DNA from: Pelagibacterales bacterium SAG-MED29
Lineage (GTDB): Bacteria; Pseudomonadota; Alphaproteobacteria; Pelagibacterales; Pelagibacteraceae
DNA length: 64,000 nt
Direction: 5' to 3'
Assembly (NCBI GenBank): GCA_014653815.1
Contig: JACWDZ010000003.1
Location: forward strand, 1-64,000
Positions 26,450 to 34,893 of this stretch are shown one piece after another. The notes beneath the pieces were generated by a model. It was given only the letters and a program-made list of their open reading frames with translations, made no database searches and was not told where the DNA came from. The position numbers and the translations under genes were made by a program. How positions within the stretch are numbered: the stretch's first letter is position 1; the number at the start of each line of letters is the position of its first letter.

Positions 26450-27312
26450 GCACTTCTAACAAGAAAGGATTAGGTAGAGGTTTAAAAGCCCTTTTTGGAG
26501 ATCAAAACCCAGAAGTAAAAAAAAAAGAAAAAATAGATCATAATAGATATAAGGCAGGTATTGGCGATTTAAGTCCAAACAAATATCAGCCACGAGTTCA
26601 TTTTAATGAGGAAAAACTAGTTGAATTAGCTAATTCTATAAGAAAAAACGGTATTATTCAGCCAATAGCAGTAAGAGAAGATAAAGTCGATCCAGGCAGA
26701 TATGAGATTGTCGCTGGAGAGAGAAGATGGCTAGCAGCACAAAAAGCTGGTCTGCATGAAGTGCCAATTGTCATTTTAGACTTAGATGATCATGAGGCAT
26801 TAGAAGTTGCTATTGTTGAAAATATTCAACGTGATGATCTTAATGTTATAGAAGAAGCAAAAGGTTATAAAAGATTATCAGAAGAATTTGGTTATGATCA
26901 TGAAAAAATAGCTAAGTTTATGTCCAAAAGCAGGAGTCATATTAGTAATACGTTGCGTCTTTTAACGTTACCTAAAGATGTTATTGGTTTGATTGAGGAA
27001 GGTAATCTAACAGCAGGACAAGCTAGGCCTTTAATCGGTTTACCGAGCGCAACAAATATTGCAGAAGAAATTGTTTCTAAAAATTTAAGTGCTAGAAGTG
27101 TTGAGCTTTTAGTAAGAAGCAAAAAAGGTCCACAAAAGTCTGGTCAGATTAAAATAGACTCCAATATATTAAATGAACAAAATAAAATTGAAGAGAATTT
27201 AGGATTGAATGTTAATATTCAAAATAAGAAAAATAATTCTGGCAAAATTACTATTTTGTATAAGAATTTAGAGCAATTCGAGCTTGTATCAAATTTACTT
27301 AAGCGGAACTAG
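26446..27312 (+). CDS. parB: Chromosome partitioning protein ParB
   Basis: A 288-residue parS-binding CTPase. The N-terminus carries 'KKGLGRGLKALFGD', the short segment that stimulates ParA. The CTP-binding box shows 'PRVHFNEEKLVELANSI', 'IVAGERRWLAAQKAG' and 'IVENIQRDDLN', followed by a helix-turn-helix ('IAKFMSKSRSHISNTLRLL') and a C-terminal dimerisation domain. It spreads from the two parS sites found just upstream. It converges on holA with 14 bp of coding overlap. Confidence 0.97.
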   Translation: MSTSNKKGLGRGLKALFGDQNPEVKKKEKIDHNRYKAGIGDLSPNKYQPRVHFNEEKLVELANSIRKNGIIQPIAVREDKVDPGRYEIVAGERRWLAAQKAGLHEVPIVILDLDDHEALEVAIVENIQRDDLNVIEEAKGYKRLSEEFGYDHEKIAKFMSKSRSHISNTLRLLTLPKDVIGLIEEGNLTAGQARPLIGLPSATNIAEEIVSKNLSARSVELLVRSKKGPQKSGQIKIDSNILNEQNKIEENLGLNVNIQNKKNNSGKITILYKNLEQFELVSNLLKRN

Positions 27313-28297
27313 CTGTAGTACACAACTCTATTATTAAATTTTTAATTAATAAATCCTTTTTTATTGATGAATTTGATTTAATTTTCAATTCTGTATTGTA
27401 AGTTTTTTTTAAGGCTGTTTGTATTTTTTCTTTATTCCATTTTTTTGATTGTTCAATTAATATCGGTTTGTCTTTCCAGAATACTGCTGGCTTAAGACTT
27501 GATATTAGTGACTCGATATTAGAATTTTCTTTTTTCATATTTTCAATTTCATTAAGTTTATTAATCCTTTGATTTATTGAGTTTAAATAATAGATATTGT
27601 TTTCTACTTCAAAAACAGTGTCAGCAAGTAGTTTATTAGTGTTGATTTTATTACCATTTATTGCCTCATCTTTAAGAAGATTAAAATCGTCATTTGTTCT
27701 AATATTTAACAATAAATCCAGTTTTTTAAGATCTATTTTTTTATCTTTAAAACAACTAATGATTTTATCTATTTCATTATCAACTTTATTTCTGTCTAAT
27801 CCAGTGTTTTGAATAATAAGATTTGTAACTTGGCCGGTTAATCCTTTATAACCATTTAATTTCTCCATAATTATTTTTCTTATTGTAATTTCGTTGTCCT
27901 GATAACATGCGGTAATTCCACAGAGTTTAGATTTTTCAAAATAATTTCTTAATTTAGATTTTTTCTCTAGAATATCTGAAAATAAGAAAATTTTCTCATC
28001 TTGTATATTTTCGATAATTTCATTAACAATATCTAAAATCTTATCATTTACTTGATTAATAAAAATTATTTTTTTTTCACTAAATAAGGATTTATTGTTC
28101 ACTTCATTTAATAAAATATTTTTATTTTTAATTATTTCATCTTGAAATAGAGTTAGGATTTCTTGATTTTTATTTTGGACTCTCAATTTTTTTTTAAATT
28201 CTTTTTTTAAACCTTCATTTTCTCCATAAAATAAAAAAATTTTTTTACTATCGGCAGACTGTATATTTTGCTCTAAAATATAACTTTTAAATATCAT
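27299..28297 (-). CDS. holA: DNA polymerase III delta subunit
   Basis: A 332-residue clamp-loader subunit. 'KIFLFYGENEGLKKEFKKKL' near the N-terminus is the usual opening, with degenerate AAA+ features and the helical C-terminal collar ('FWKDKPILIEQSKKW'). Sequence conservation of HolA is low in general, but position right after lptE and leuS on the same strand is the conserved order leuS-lptE-holA. It overlaps lptE by 11 bp and parB (opposite strand) by 14 bp. It opens the beta clamp during replisome loading. Confidence 0.88.
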   Translation of the reverse strand: MIFKSYILEQNIQSADSKKIFLFYGENEGLKKEFKKKLRVQNKNQEILTLFQDEIIKNKNILLNEVNNKSLFSEKKIIFINQVNDKILDIVNEIIENIQDEKIFLFSDILEKKSKLRNYFEKSKLCGITACYQDNEITIRKIIMEKLNGYKGLTGQVTNLIIQNTGLDRNKVDNEIDKIISCFKDKKIDLKKLDLLLNIRTNDDFNLLKDEAINGNKINTNKLLADTVFEVENNIYYLNSINQRINKLNEIENMKKENSNIESLISSLKPAVFWKDKPILIEQSKKWNKEKIQTALKKTYNTELKIKSNSSIKKDLLIKNLIIELCTTASSA

Positions 28298-28763
28298 TTA
28301 ATTTCAAACTTATTTTTTTTAGAATTTTTTCAGAAATATTTTCTATTAAATCATCAATTAATTTTTTCTCATTATTTAGTGTTGTAGAATAGCTGTCTAC
28401 AACTAAATAACTTCCTGTATTTGAAATATTCAATGTATAATTTTCATCATTATTGATTAAATTAAATTCAACATCAACGTTTAAGGAAATTTCATATTTT
28501 GTAATTTCATTTTTTATGTTTTTTTCTTTTATATTTTTAATCTTTTCCGTGTTTAAATCTATTAATAAAATGTTTTGACTTTTTTTTTTAGAAAAATTTA
28601 GTAGATTATTTTTAATTTTAAAATTTATTCTTTTATCGCCTGAAGTTTTAATTTCTTGTATTGAAAATTTATTTCTTTCAGATTCATTTATAACTTTATA
28701 CCCACAATTTACTGTTGCGAATAAAAAAAGAAATAAAAAAAATTTTGTTATTATTTGTTTCAT
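28287..28763 (-). CDS. lptE: LPS-assembly lipoprotein LptE
   Basis: A 158-residue lipoprotein: signal 'KFFLFLFLFATVNCGYKV' with a lipobox ending at Cys20, followed by the LptE-like beginning 'GYKV'. LptE plugs the LptD barrel that inserts LPS into the outer membrane. The rest is beta-rich and divergent, so the call leans on lipobox, size and the leuS-lptE-holA order. The start codon overlaps the leuS stop by one base. Confidence 0.85.
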   Translation of the reverse strand: MKQIITKFFLFLFLFATVNCGYKVINESERNKFSIQEIKTSGDKRINFKIKNNLLNFSKKKSQNILLIDLNTEKIKNIKEKNIKNEITKYEISLNVDVEFNLINNDENYTLNISNTGSYLVVDSYSTTLNNEKKLIDDLIENISEKILKKISLKLNDI

Positions 28764-31291
28764 TAATTGTTAATAATATAATTTATAATTTTATTTTTAA
28801 TAAAGATAGTTTTTATAATTTTTTTATTTATTAAGTGCTTATTTGCCTTAGAAGATTTCATTATTAATTTATCTATCTCTGTTTGATTTAGATTATTTTC
28901 AACACTTAGAACGTCTCGAGTTTTTCCATTTACTTGTATAACCATGTTTATTTTGATTTTTTCTAATATTTTTTCATTAATTTTTGGCCATTTATTTGCT
29001 TCTTTACACTTTAGATTTGATAAGCATTCATATGCAAGATGAGGGGTAAAAGGTATCATTAGTTTCATAATTTTAATTATATTATCAGTCAGAACTTTCG
29101 AGCTTATTGTTAATTTCATGGTCTCATTAAAATACCTGTAAACCTCATAAAACTGTGCAATAGCCACGTTAAATTGAAAATTATTTATAGCATTATCAAT
29201 TTTGTAGACGTATAAATTAATTTTTTCTTCAAAGTTCTTTTTTTCGTCATCATTGTTTTTAGCATCAACTCTATTTAAGATTGTTTGATTTAGATTCCAT
29301 ATTTTTTGTAAAAATTTATTTGAAGAAAAAACACCGATGTCGGACCATTGTATATCTTTTTCTGGAGGGCTATCAGATAAGATAAACCACCTAACTGCAT
29401 CTGCTCCATATTGTTTAATCATAGTTTCGGGATCTACTGTATTCTTTTTAGATTTAGACATTGATTCCGAAGGACCAATTGTAATTTCAGATTTATCTAA
29501 TATTTTAATTGCTTTTTTTTTTGAGGTTATTTCTATTTCATCAGGATAAAGCCAGTTACCGCTGATATCTTTATAAGTTTCGTGACATACCATGCCTTGT
29601 GTAAATAGATTATTAAATGGCTCAGAATATTTGATTTTATTATTACATTTTTTAATTGCTTTCATAAAAAAACGAGAATACATCAGATGCAAAATTGCAT
29701 GTTCTATGCCTCCAATATATTGATCGACAGGCATCCAATAATTAACCTTTTCATTATCAAAAGGAGCATTTTTATCTTTGGGTGAACAAAATCTTAAAAA
29801 ATACCAAGATGAGTCTACAAAAGTATCAAGAGTGTCCGTTTCTCTGGTTGCTGGTTTTCCAGTTTTTTTATCAATGGTCTTTTTCCAATTTGGATGACTG
29901 TCCAAAGGGTTCCCTGAGGAATTAAGATCAGCATCATCCGGTAGTTTTATTGGAAGTTCACTTTTGTCTACTGGAACAACAGAGCCATCTTCTAAATAAA
30001 TCATGGGTATAGGGCATCCCCAGTATCTTTGTCTAGAAATACCCCAATCTTTTAATCTAAACAAAGTTTGTTTTTTTCCAATTTTGTTTTCTTCAATTTT
30101 ATTAATAATTCTTTTTTTAGCTTCATTTACGTCTAAATCATTTAAAAATTCAGAGTTAACCATTGACCCATCACCAATGTATGCTTCTTGCATTTTTTCA
30201 CCTTCATTAGAATTATCTTTGTTGGAAACCACTCTTATAATTGGGAGTTTATATTTTTTTGCAAAATCAAAATCTCTTTGATCATGAGCTGGACAGCCAA
30301 AAATAGCACCGTTTCCGTAATCCATTAAAACAAAATTTGCGACATATATGGGTATTTTTTTACCCTTTACAAAAGGGTGCTCTGCAAAAAGCTCTGTATT
30401 AAATCCTAATTTTTCTGCATTTGCCAAAGCTTCTTCTGTTGTACCAATTTTAGAACACTTCTTTTTAAATTTTTCAAAATCTTGATTTTTATGGAAATTT
30501 TTACAGATTTCGTGATCAACTGAAATGGCAATAAAACTTGCTCCAAATATAGTGTCTGGTCTTGTAGTAAAAATAGATAAATTTTTATTTTGGCCAATGA
30601 CTTTAAAATTTAATTCACAACCAATAGATTTTCCAATCCAATTTTTTTGCATTAATTTTACTTTTTCTGGCCATCCTGGTAGTTTTTCTAAATCTTTTAA
30701 GAGTTCATTAGAGAATTTGGTGATATTAAAAAACCATTGTGATAATTTCTTTCTTTCTACAACTGCATTTGACCTCCAGCCTTTTCCATTTATAACTTGT
30801 TCGTTTGCTAAAACAGTTTTTTCGACAGGATCCCAATTAACATATGTTTCTTTACGCGATACTAATCCCTGATTATAAAAGTCAATAAATAATTCTTGTT
30901 GATGTTTATAATAACTCTCATCACAGGTGGATATTTCTAAATCCCAATCAATAGACAAGCCAAGCATTTTTAATTGTTTTTTCATTATTTTAATGTTTTC
31001 TTGAGTCCAATCTTTAGGTTTTAAATTATTCATTCTAGCTGCATTTTCTGCAGGCAAACCAAAAGCATCCCAACCCATTGGATGTAAAACATTAAAACCT
31101 TTCATATATTTATAACGAGCGATAACGTCTCCAATAGTATAATTTCTTACATGACCCATATGTATTTTTCCTGATGGATAAGGAAACATTTCTAAACAAT
31201 AAAATTTTTTACCATTTTTATTGTAAAGCTTGGAAGAAACAAATTTTTCTTGCCATTTTTTTTCAATTACTTGAAAATTGACTCTTTCCAT
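28763..31291 (-). CDS. leuS: Leucyl-tRNA synthetase
   Basis: An 842-residue class I synthetase. HIGH motif '[15 protein letters not shown]' with HMGH at 44-47, an editing (CP1) domain with the '[12 protein letters not shown]' Thr-rich loop, and '[12 protein letters not shown]' as the KMSKS loop. '[18 protein letters not shown]' and the C-terminal 'VQVNGKTRD' are further LeuRS hallmarks. It is followed by lptE and preceded after 7 bp by the DUF3576 lipoprotein gene, probably one transcript. Confidence 0.98.
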   Translation of the reverse strand: MERVNFQVIEKKWQEKFVSSKLYNKNGKKFYCLEMFPYPSGKIHMGHVRNYTIGDVIARYKYMKGFNVLHPMGWDAFGLPAENAARMNNLKPKDWTQENIKIMKKQLKMLGLSIDWDLEISTCDESYYKHQQELFIDFYNQGLVSRKETYVNWDPVEKTVLANEQVINGKGWRSNAVVERKKLSQWFFNITKFSNELLKDLEKLPGWPEKVKLMQKNWIGKSIGCELNFKVIGQNKNLSIFTTRPDTIFGASFIAISVDHEICKNFHKNQDFEKFKKKCSKIGTTEEALANAEKLGFNTELFAEHPFVKGKKIPIYVANFVLMDYGNGAIFGCPAHDQRDFDFAKKYKLPIIRVVSNKDNSNEGEKMQEAYIGDGSMVNSEFLNDLDVNEAKKRIINKIEENKIGKKQTLFRLKDWGISRQRYWGCPIPMIYLEDGSVVPVDKSELPIKLPDDADLNSSGNPLDSHPNWKKTIDKKTGKPATRETDTLDTFVDSSWYFLRFCSPKDKNAPFDNEKVNYWMPVDQYIGGIEHAILHLMYSRFFMKAIKKCNNKIKYSEPFNNLFTQGMVCHETYKDISGNWLYPDEIEITSKKKAIKILDKSEITIGPSESMSKSKKNTVDPETMIKQYGADAVRWFILSDSPPEKDIQWSDIGVFSSNKFLQKIWNLNQTILNRVDAKNNDDEKKNFEEKINLYVYKIDNAINNFQFNVAIAQFYEVYRYFNETMKLTISSKVLTDNIIKIMKLMIPFTPHLAYECLSNLKCKEANKWPKINEKILEKIKINMVIQVNGKTRDVLSVENNLNQTEIDKLIMKSSKANKHLINKKIIKTIFIKNKIINYIINN

Positions 31292-31298
31292 TTAAGAT

Positions 31299-31820
31299 TT
31301 ATTTTTTCTTTTTTTCTTTCTCTAACGCAGCTGCTTTTTTTAAAATTGCAAGTCTTAATTCCTGACTAATTTTTGAATTATTTAATAACTTAGTTTGACA
31401 GGATTGATTTTCAGAACATTTTTTTTTATGGACAATTATTTTTAGACTGTCACTTCGAATTTCATTAGAAAGAAATCTAATTGAAATTTTAATTGACTCA
31501 TTTGAACTTTCACCGGTATACCAATCAGAAACTATCATTCCTCCAGAATAATCAACTGTAGTTAAAGGTAGAAAATCTAAAATTTCTAAAGAAGCTCTCC
31601 ACATTGGATTAGATGAACTAAATTCAAAGCTTCCTCCTCTTCTATTAAGAACATTTTTTAAAGAAACACCGCCACCTTCTTCAATGTTTTTTCTTGATCT
31701 TTCTGATCCTTTGATTGAAGTTTCTCTGGTGTCAACTTTTTTGGGCTTTAAAGCTCCGCAGGAAGTCAATATTGTTAACATTGAAGAAACAATTAAAAAA
31801 AATCTTAAGTGTTTTCTCAT
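31299..31820 (-). CDS. DUF3576 lipoprotein
   Basis: A 173-residue protein with a lipobox signal ('LRFFLIVSSMLTILTSCGAL', Cys at about 21) and the DUF3576 core: 'NPMWRASLEILDFLPLTTVDY', then 'GGMIVSDWYTGE'. The family is restricted to alphaproteobacteria, where it sits next to leuS-lptE-holA as here. Function is unknown; being an outer-membrane-type lipoprotein encoded with lptE suggests an envelope role, but this is inference. The tail after residue 150 is Lys/Glu-rich and probably disordered. Confidence 0.9.
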   Translation of the reverse strand: MRKHLRFFLIVSSMLTILTSCGALKPKKVDTRETSIKGSERSRKNIEEGGGVSLKNVLNRRGGSFEFSSSNPMWRASLEILDFLPLTTVDYSGGMIVSDWYTGESSNESIKISIRFLSNEIRSDSLKIIVHKKKCSENQSCQTKLLNNSKISQELRLAILKKAAALEKEKKKK

Positions 31821-31914
31821 AATTATAGCTATGTTTATGCCATAGAATAAGTAAAAACAAAAAAATTGTTAAAATTTAGGAATTCCATTAAAAATAGAAA
31901 AACAAGATAATAAG

Positions 31915-31932
31915 TGTTGTAATTTTACAACA
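31915..31932. promoter_or_regulatory. Palindromic operator candidate upstream of the porin gene
   Basis: TGTTGTAATTTTACAACA is a perfect 18-bp palindrome (8-bp arms, 2-bp centre) in the 218-bp gap between the divergent DUF3576 and porin genes. TTGTAA inside its left half could act as a -35 element for TATAAA at 31942-31947 (19-bp spacing), so a regulator bound here would block or contact RNA polymerase. It has no T-run on either side and is unlikely to be a terminator. The regulator is unknown. Confidence 0.5.
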
Positions 31933-32003
31933 TGTCATCAATATAAATAGGGAATATAGAGTTTTAAATTTAAAAAACCCTTTAAAATGCTAATTTTCCT
32001 CAC

Positions 32004-32020
32004 GTTTTAATTATTAAAAC
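32004..32020. repeat. Second palindrome in the porin 5' leader
   Basis: GTTTTAAT-T-ATTAAAAC, a perfect 17-bp inverted repeat, ends 18 bp before the porin ATG and just upstream of the AAAGGA ribosome-binding site (32026-32031). It could be a regulator site or a small mRNA hairpin affecting translation or stability of the porin message. It is pure A/T apart from its outer G/C pair, so chance is possible. Confidence 0.35.
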
Positions 32021-32038
32021 TAAACAAAGGAAATAACA

Positions 32039-33100
32039 ATGAAAACAATAATGAAAACTTTATTCGTTTCTATCGCTTCATTATCTTTAATGTTTTCCGT
32101 TAATGCTGGTGAACTAGGAGTATCTGGTTCAGCTAAAGCTACATACCACATTACACACGGAGACCAGTCTGATAATACAATCGGTATTACAAACGAAATA
32201 AACTTCAAAGCAAGTGGTGAGATGGACAATGGTTATGCTTGGTCATACAACATGGCATTAGATCCAACTACAGCTGGAACTGCTTCGTCAACAACGACGC
32301 CTGCAGCCGGTTCTGCACTTAACGATGATACATCAATAACATTAACTATGAATGACTTAGGTACTGCTAAAATTTGTGTATCAACTTGTGGAAATAGTAA
32401 AGAATATGCTTTTGACCAATCAGCTTACACATCAATGACTGATACAGGTCTAAGTGAAGGTATTAATTACCCAATCTCAGCATCTTCTTATTCTTCACTA
32501 CAATATCACACACCAGAACTTCCTTTTGGAACGACTGCATCATATGCATACGGTCAAACAAAAGTGGGTGATGGTCAAAGTGGTAATGCACAAGCAGGTT
32601 CAAACGGAGACAACATCAGTGCTTATTCATTAGTGACTAAGCCAGTTGATGGTTTAACTCTATCTGCGTCTTACTTTGAAATCGAAGACTACGATGATGG
32701 TTTGACTAATGAAACTCAGTTGGATGAAGGTGGTGCTTACGGTATAGAATACGCTATAGCAAACTTTACAGTTGGTTATGGTAAATCATACAGAGCTCCT
32801 ACAACTACTGCAGCAGTTTCTGCTGGAGCAAGTACAGTTGAGTTTTATGAAAACACAGGTATGTCTATAGGTTTTGCTGTTAATGATGAATTGTCAGTAT
32901 CTTACACTACAGAAACTGGTGAAAGAAACTTCCAAACTTCAACTACAGCTACTTATGATATAGATATGAACTCTATTCAAGCTGCTTACTCATTAGGTGG
33001 TGCAACTTTATCAGTAGCAAGAGCTGATTACGACAATGTTAGCTATGTTAATGGTTCAGACGCAAGCGAAACAATTATCGCATTAAACTTTGCATTCTAA
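32039..33100 (+). CDS. Major outer-membrane porin (general beta-barrel porin)
   Basis: A 353-residue exported protein: signal 'MKTLFVSIASLSLMFSVNAG' with cleavage likely after 'VNA', then a Gly/Ser/Thr/Tyr-rich beta-barrel sequence ('ELGVSGSAKATYHI', 'DNTIGITNEINFKASGEMDN') and a C-terminal strand 'IIALNFAF' ending in Phe, the signal for BAM insertion. Alternating hydrophobic strands and few Lys set it apart from its neighbours; codon choice (AAC, TAC, TTC more frequent) suggests high expression. A good ribosome-binding site AAAGGA precedes the ATG, and a strong terminator follows. A pair of Cys near 'CVSTCG' might form a disulfide in an external loop. It is a passive diffusion channel by family; solute preference is unknown. 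Confidence 0.85.
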   Translation: MKTIMKTLFVSIASLSLMFSVNAGELGVSGSAKATYHITHGDQSDNTIGITNEINFKASGEMDNGYAWSYNMALDPTTAGTASSTTTPAAGSALNDDTSITLTMNDLGTAKICVSTCGNSKEYAFDQSAYTSMTDTGLSEGINYPISASSYSSLQYHTPELPFGTTASYAYGQTKVGDGQSGNAQAGSNGDNISAYSLVTKPVDGLTLSASYFEIEDYDDGLTNETQLDEGGAYGIEYAIANFTVGYGKSYRAPTTTAAVSAGASTVEFYENTGMSIGFAVNDELSVSYTTETGERNFQTSTTATYDIDMNSIQAAYSLGGATLSVARADYDNVSYVNGSDASETIIALNFAF

Positions 33101-33123
33101 TTAGTTAGTTAGTTAATAAAATT

Positions 33124-33155
33124 AAAAGGGGCGAATTTTTCGCCCCTTTTTTTTT
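33124..33155 (+). terminator. Intrinsic terminator after the porin gene
   Basis: AAAAGGGGCGA-ATTTT-TCGCCCCTTTT followed by further T residues: a G/C-rich stem of seven or more base pairs with a nine-T tract. It is the strongest intrinsic terminator in the window and isolates the porin as a single-gene transcript. On the minus strand the flanking A-run gives a shorter U-tract, which might also serve bidirectionally for the ThiE-like gene converging from the right. Confidence 0.92.
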
Positions 33156-33178
33156 GTCTTAATTCATTATTTATTTAA

Positions 33179-33754
33179 TCAAAAACAGCGTCTTGAAAAA
33201 ATAATTGGTTTTTTTATTATTTCTGAAGATAAAGCAATGGAGTCACATTTAACCGTACTAAGCTTATTTAAATTTGACAACTTTATTCCTCCAAGAGGGA
33301 CGAGATTTTCTTTTCTAGATAACTTTAAAAGATTAAATTTTACTACACCCAGAAATCCTTTTTTATATTTGTAAGATGTTTCAAACAATCGTGAAAAAAT
33401 AATACTAGAGCAACCTTGCAATTTTTTTATGTTAAGTTCTTTAATATTATGCGCAGATCCGATTATTCTAAAATTAAGATTTCTTAAATGGGTAATTTTA
33501 AGATTTTTATTATAAGCCGATATGTATATGCCATCTGCTTTTAAAGTTTTTGTCAATTTTAAGTTGTTAGAAACATAAAAATCTATATTTCTAGTTTTAC
33601 AGATTTTTCTAAATTGCATTAATTTTTCTATATTTTCAGCTATATTTTTAGATCTATAAATTATGGAGAATTTATTAGAATTTTTTATATTTTTTAAATC
33701 TATATCTCTGATACTTTCTATTATAAAAAAATATTTATTTTTAAAGACAAACAT
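33179..33754 (-). CDS. Thiamine-phosphate synthase-like (ThiE/TenI superfamily) protein, degenerate
   Basis: A 191-residue TIM-barrel-type protein aligning in order with ThiE/TenI: 'SIIYRSKN' (cf. LR.K), 'FYVSNNLKLTKTLKADGIYI' (cf. NDR..LA...aDGvHlG), 'RIIGSAHN', and the phosphate loop 'LVPLGGIKLSNL'. The usual Asp/Arg of NDR are replaced (VSNN), and the Gly-x-Ser and 'GPxFxTxxK' blocks are altered, so thiamine-phosphate synthase activity is doubtful. TenI-like or orphan members beside yggS are found in other alphaproteobacteria. Its start codon abuts that of yggS with no intervening base. It is either a diverged ThiE or a ThiE-derived protein of other function. Confidence 0.65.
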   Translation of the reverse strand: MFVFKNKYFFIIESIRDIDLKNIKNSNKFSIIYRSKNIAENIEKLMQFRKICKTRNIDFYVSNNLKLTKTLKADGIYISAYNKNLKITHLRNLNFRIIGSAHNIKELNIKKLQGCSSIIFSRLFETSYKYKKGFLGVVKFNLLKLSRKENLVPLGGIKLSNLNKLSTVKCDSIALSSEIIKKPIIFSRRCF

Positions 33755-34405
33755 ATGAGCATCATAGTTGAAAGATTTAATAAAATAAAATCTAATATTG
33801 AAAAAGTTTCTAGTTATACTTCAAGAACGATAATTGCAGTAAGCAAAACATTTTCGTTGGATCACATTATGCCACTAATTGATTATGGTCATATGCATTA
33901 TGGTGAAAACAAAGTTCAAGAGGCTGAAGTAAAGTGGTCACAAATAAAAAGCAAAAATAAGGATTTAAAACTTCATATGATTGGAAAGTTACAGAGTAAC
34001 AAAGCAAAAAAGGCTGTTCAAATTTTCGATTATATACATTCTTTGGATAGTCAAAAGCTTGCAGATGTTTTAGCCAACAGCCAGGAAAATATAAATAAAT
34101 CTATTAAATATTTTATTCAAGTTAATTTAGGAAATGAAATTCAAAAATCAGGTATCCCCTATAATGAGGTAGATGCTTTTTATAATTATTGTGTTAAAGA
34201 AAAAAATTTGAACGTTTTAGGTTTAATGGCTATACCACCTAATGATAATAAATCTGAAGAATATTTTAAAAGTATATCAGAGCTGAATGCTTCTCTTGGT
34301 TTGAAAAATTTAAGCATTGGAATGTCATCAGATTATATGGAAGCCATTAATTATAAATCCACTCATTTAAGAATAGGTAGTTCAATATTTGGCGAGAGAT
34401 CCTAA
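33755..34405 (+). CDS. yggS: YggS/PLPBP family pyridoxal-phosphate homeostasis protein
   Basis: A 216-residue PLP-binding alanine-racemase-fold protein. 'IIAVSKTFSLDHI' contains the PLP Lys, 'HYGENKVQEAEVKW' is the family motif, and 'LHMIGKLQSNKAKKAV', 'GLMAIPP', 'LSIGMSSDYMEAI' and the C-terminal 'THLRIGSSIFGER' are all present. It has no catalytic activity; it controls the PLP pool and amino-acid balance. It diverges from the ThiE-like gene with 0 bp between ATGs and converges on the L,D-transpeptidase gene with CTAA shared as stop codons. Confidence 0.96.
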   Translation: MSIIVERFNKIKSNIEKVSSYTSRTIIAVSKTFSLDHIMPLIDYGHMHYGENKVQEAEVKWSQIKSKNKDLKLHMIGKLQSNKAKKAVQIFDYIHSLDSQKLADVLANSQENINKSIKYFIQVNLGNEIQKSGIPYNEVDAFYNYCVKEKNLNVLGLMAIPPNDNKSEEYFKSISELNASLGLKNLSIGMSSDYMEAINYKSTHLRIGSSIFGERS

Positions 34406-34893
34406 TTAATATTTACTATTGTCGACTTATTAATTTTTTTAACTATTATCTTTAAATTTCTTTTGCTAACAGCAATGCATCCTAATGTGCTTTTATAATT
34501 TTTTCTCGCTACATGAATAAAGATTGCGCTACCTTTACCCTTACGAATTGGATTTATGTTATAATCTAAAACTAAAATTATGTCGTAAGTGTTGTCTTTT
34601 CTATAAAGTTTTTCTGCACTACCTTTAAAGGGAAACTTAATTAATTTATTATATTTTTTTGATTTTGGATCATCACACCAGCCCATCTCACTTTTAATAG
34701 AAAGTTTGTTAATTTTGCACTTAAAATGCGGCATACGGTCTTTACGATATAAAATAGTTCTAATTTTAAATTTACCTATTGGTGTTATTTTATCACCTTC
34801 TCTTTTTTTATTTCCAATTCCTCTTTTACCAATCGCACATTTTATTCTATACTTGTCTAAAGTAAGTTTTTTATTTTTTATAAATATATGCAT
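34402..34893 (-). CDS. L,D-transpeptidase (YkuD domain)
   Basis: A 163-residue YkuD-domain protein. The catalytic motif is 'IFIHVARKNYKSTLGCIAVS' (H...T-x-G-C). 'GKRGIGNKKREGDKITPIG' is the substrate-loop region seen in the alphaproteobacterial DUF-like YkuD subgroup. L,D-transpeptidases make 3-3 peptidoglycan cross-links or attach lipoproteins to the wall. No signal peptide is evident from this start, unusual for a periplasmic enzyme, although this small subgroup often lacks one. The start ATG lies in ATGCAT shared with the divergent regulator gene. Confidence 0.85.
   Translation of the reverse strand: MHIFIKNKKLTLDKYRIKCAIGKRGIGNKKREGDKITPIGKFKIRTILYRKDRMPHFKCKINKLSIKSEMGWCDDPKSKKYNKLIKFPFKGSAEKLYRKDNTYDIILVLDYNINPIRKGKGSAIFIHVARKNYKSTLGCIAVSKRNLKIIVKKINKSTIVNIN

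Noticed and set aside
31821-31914. tRNA or small RNA gene in the gap before the porin
   Set aside because: No cloverleaf-capable arms or terminator are visible; the sequence is plain A+T-rich with promoter-like hexamers only.
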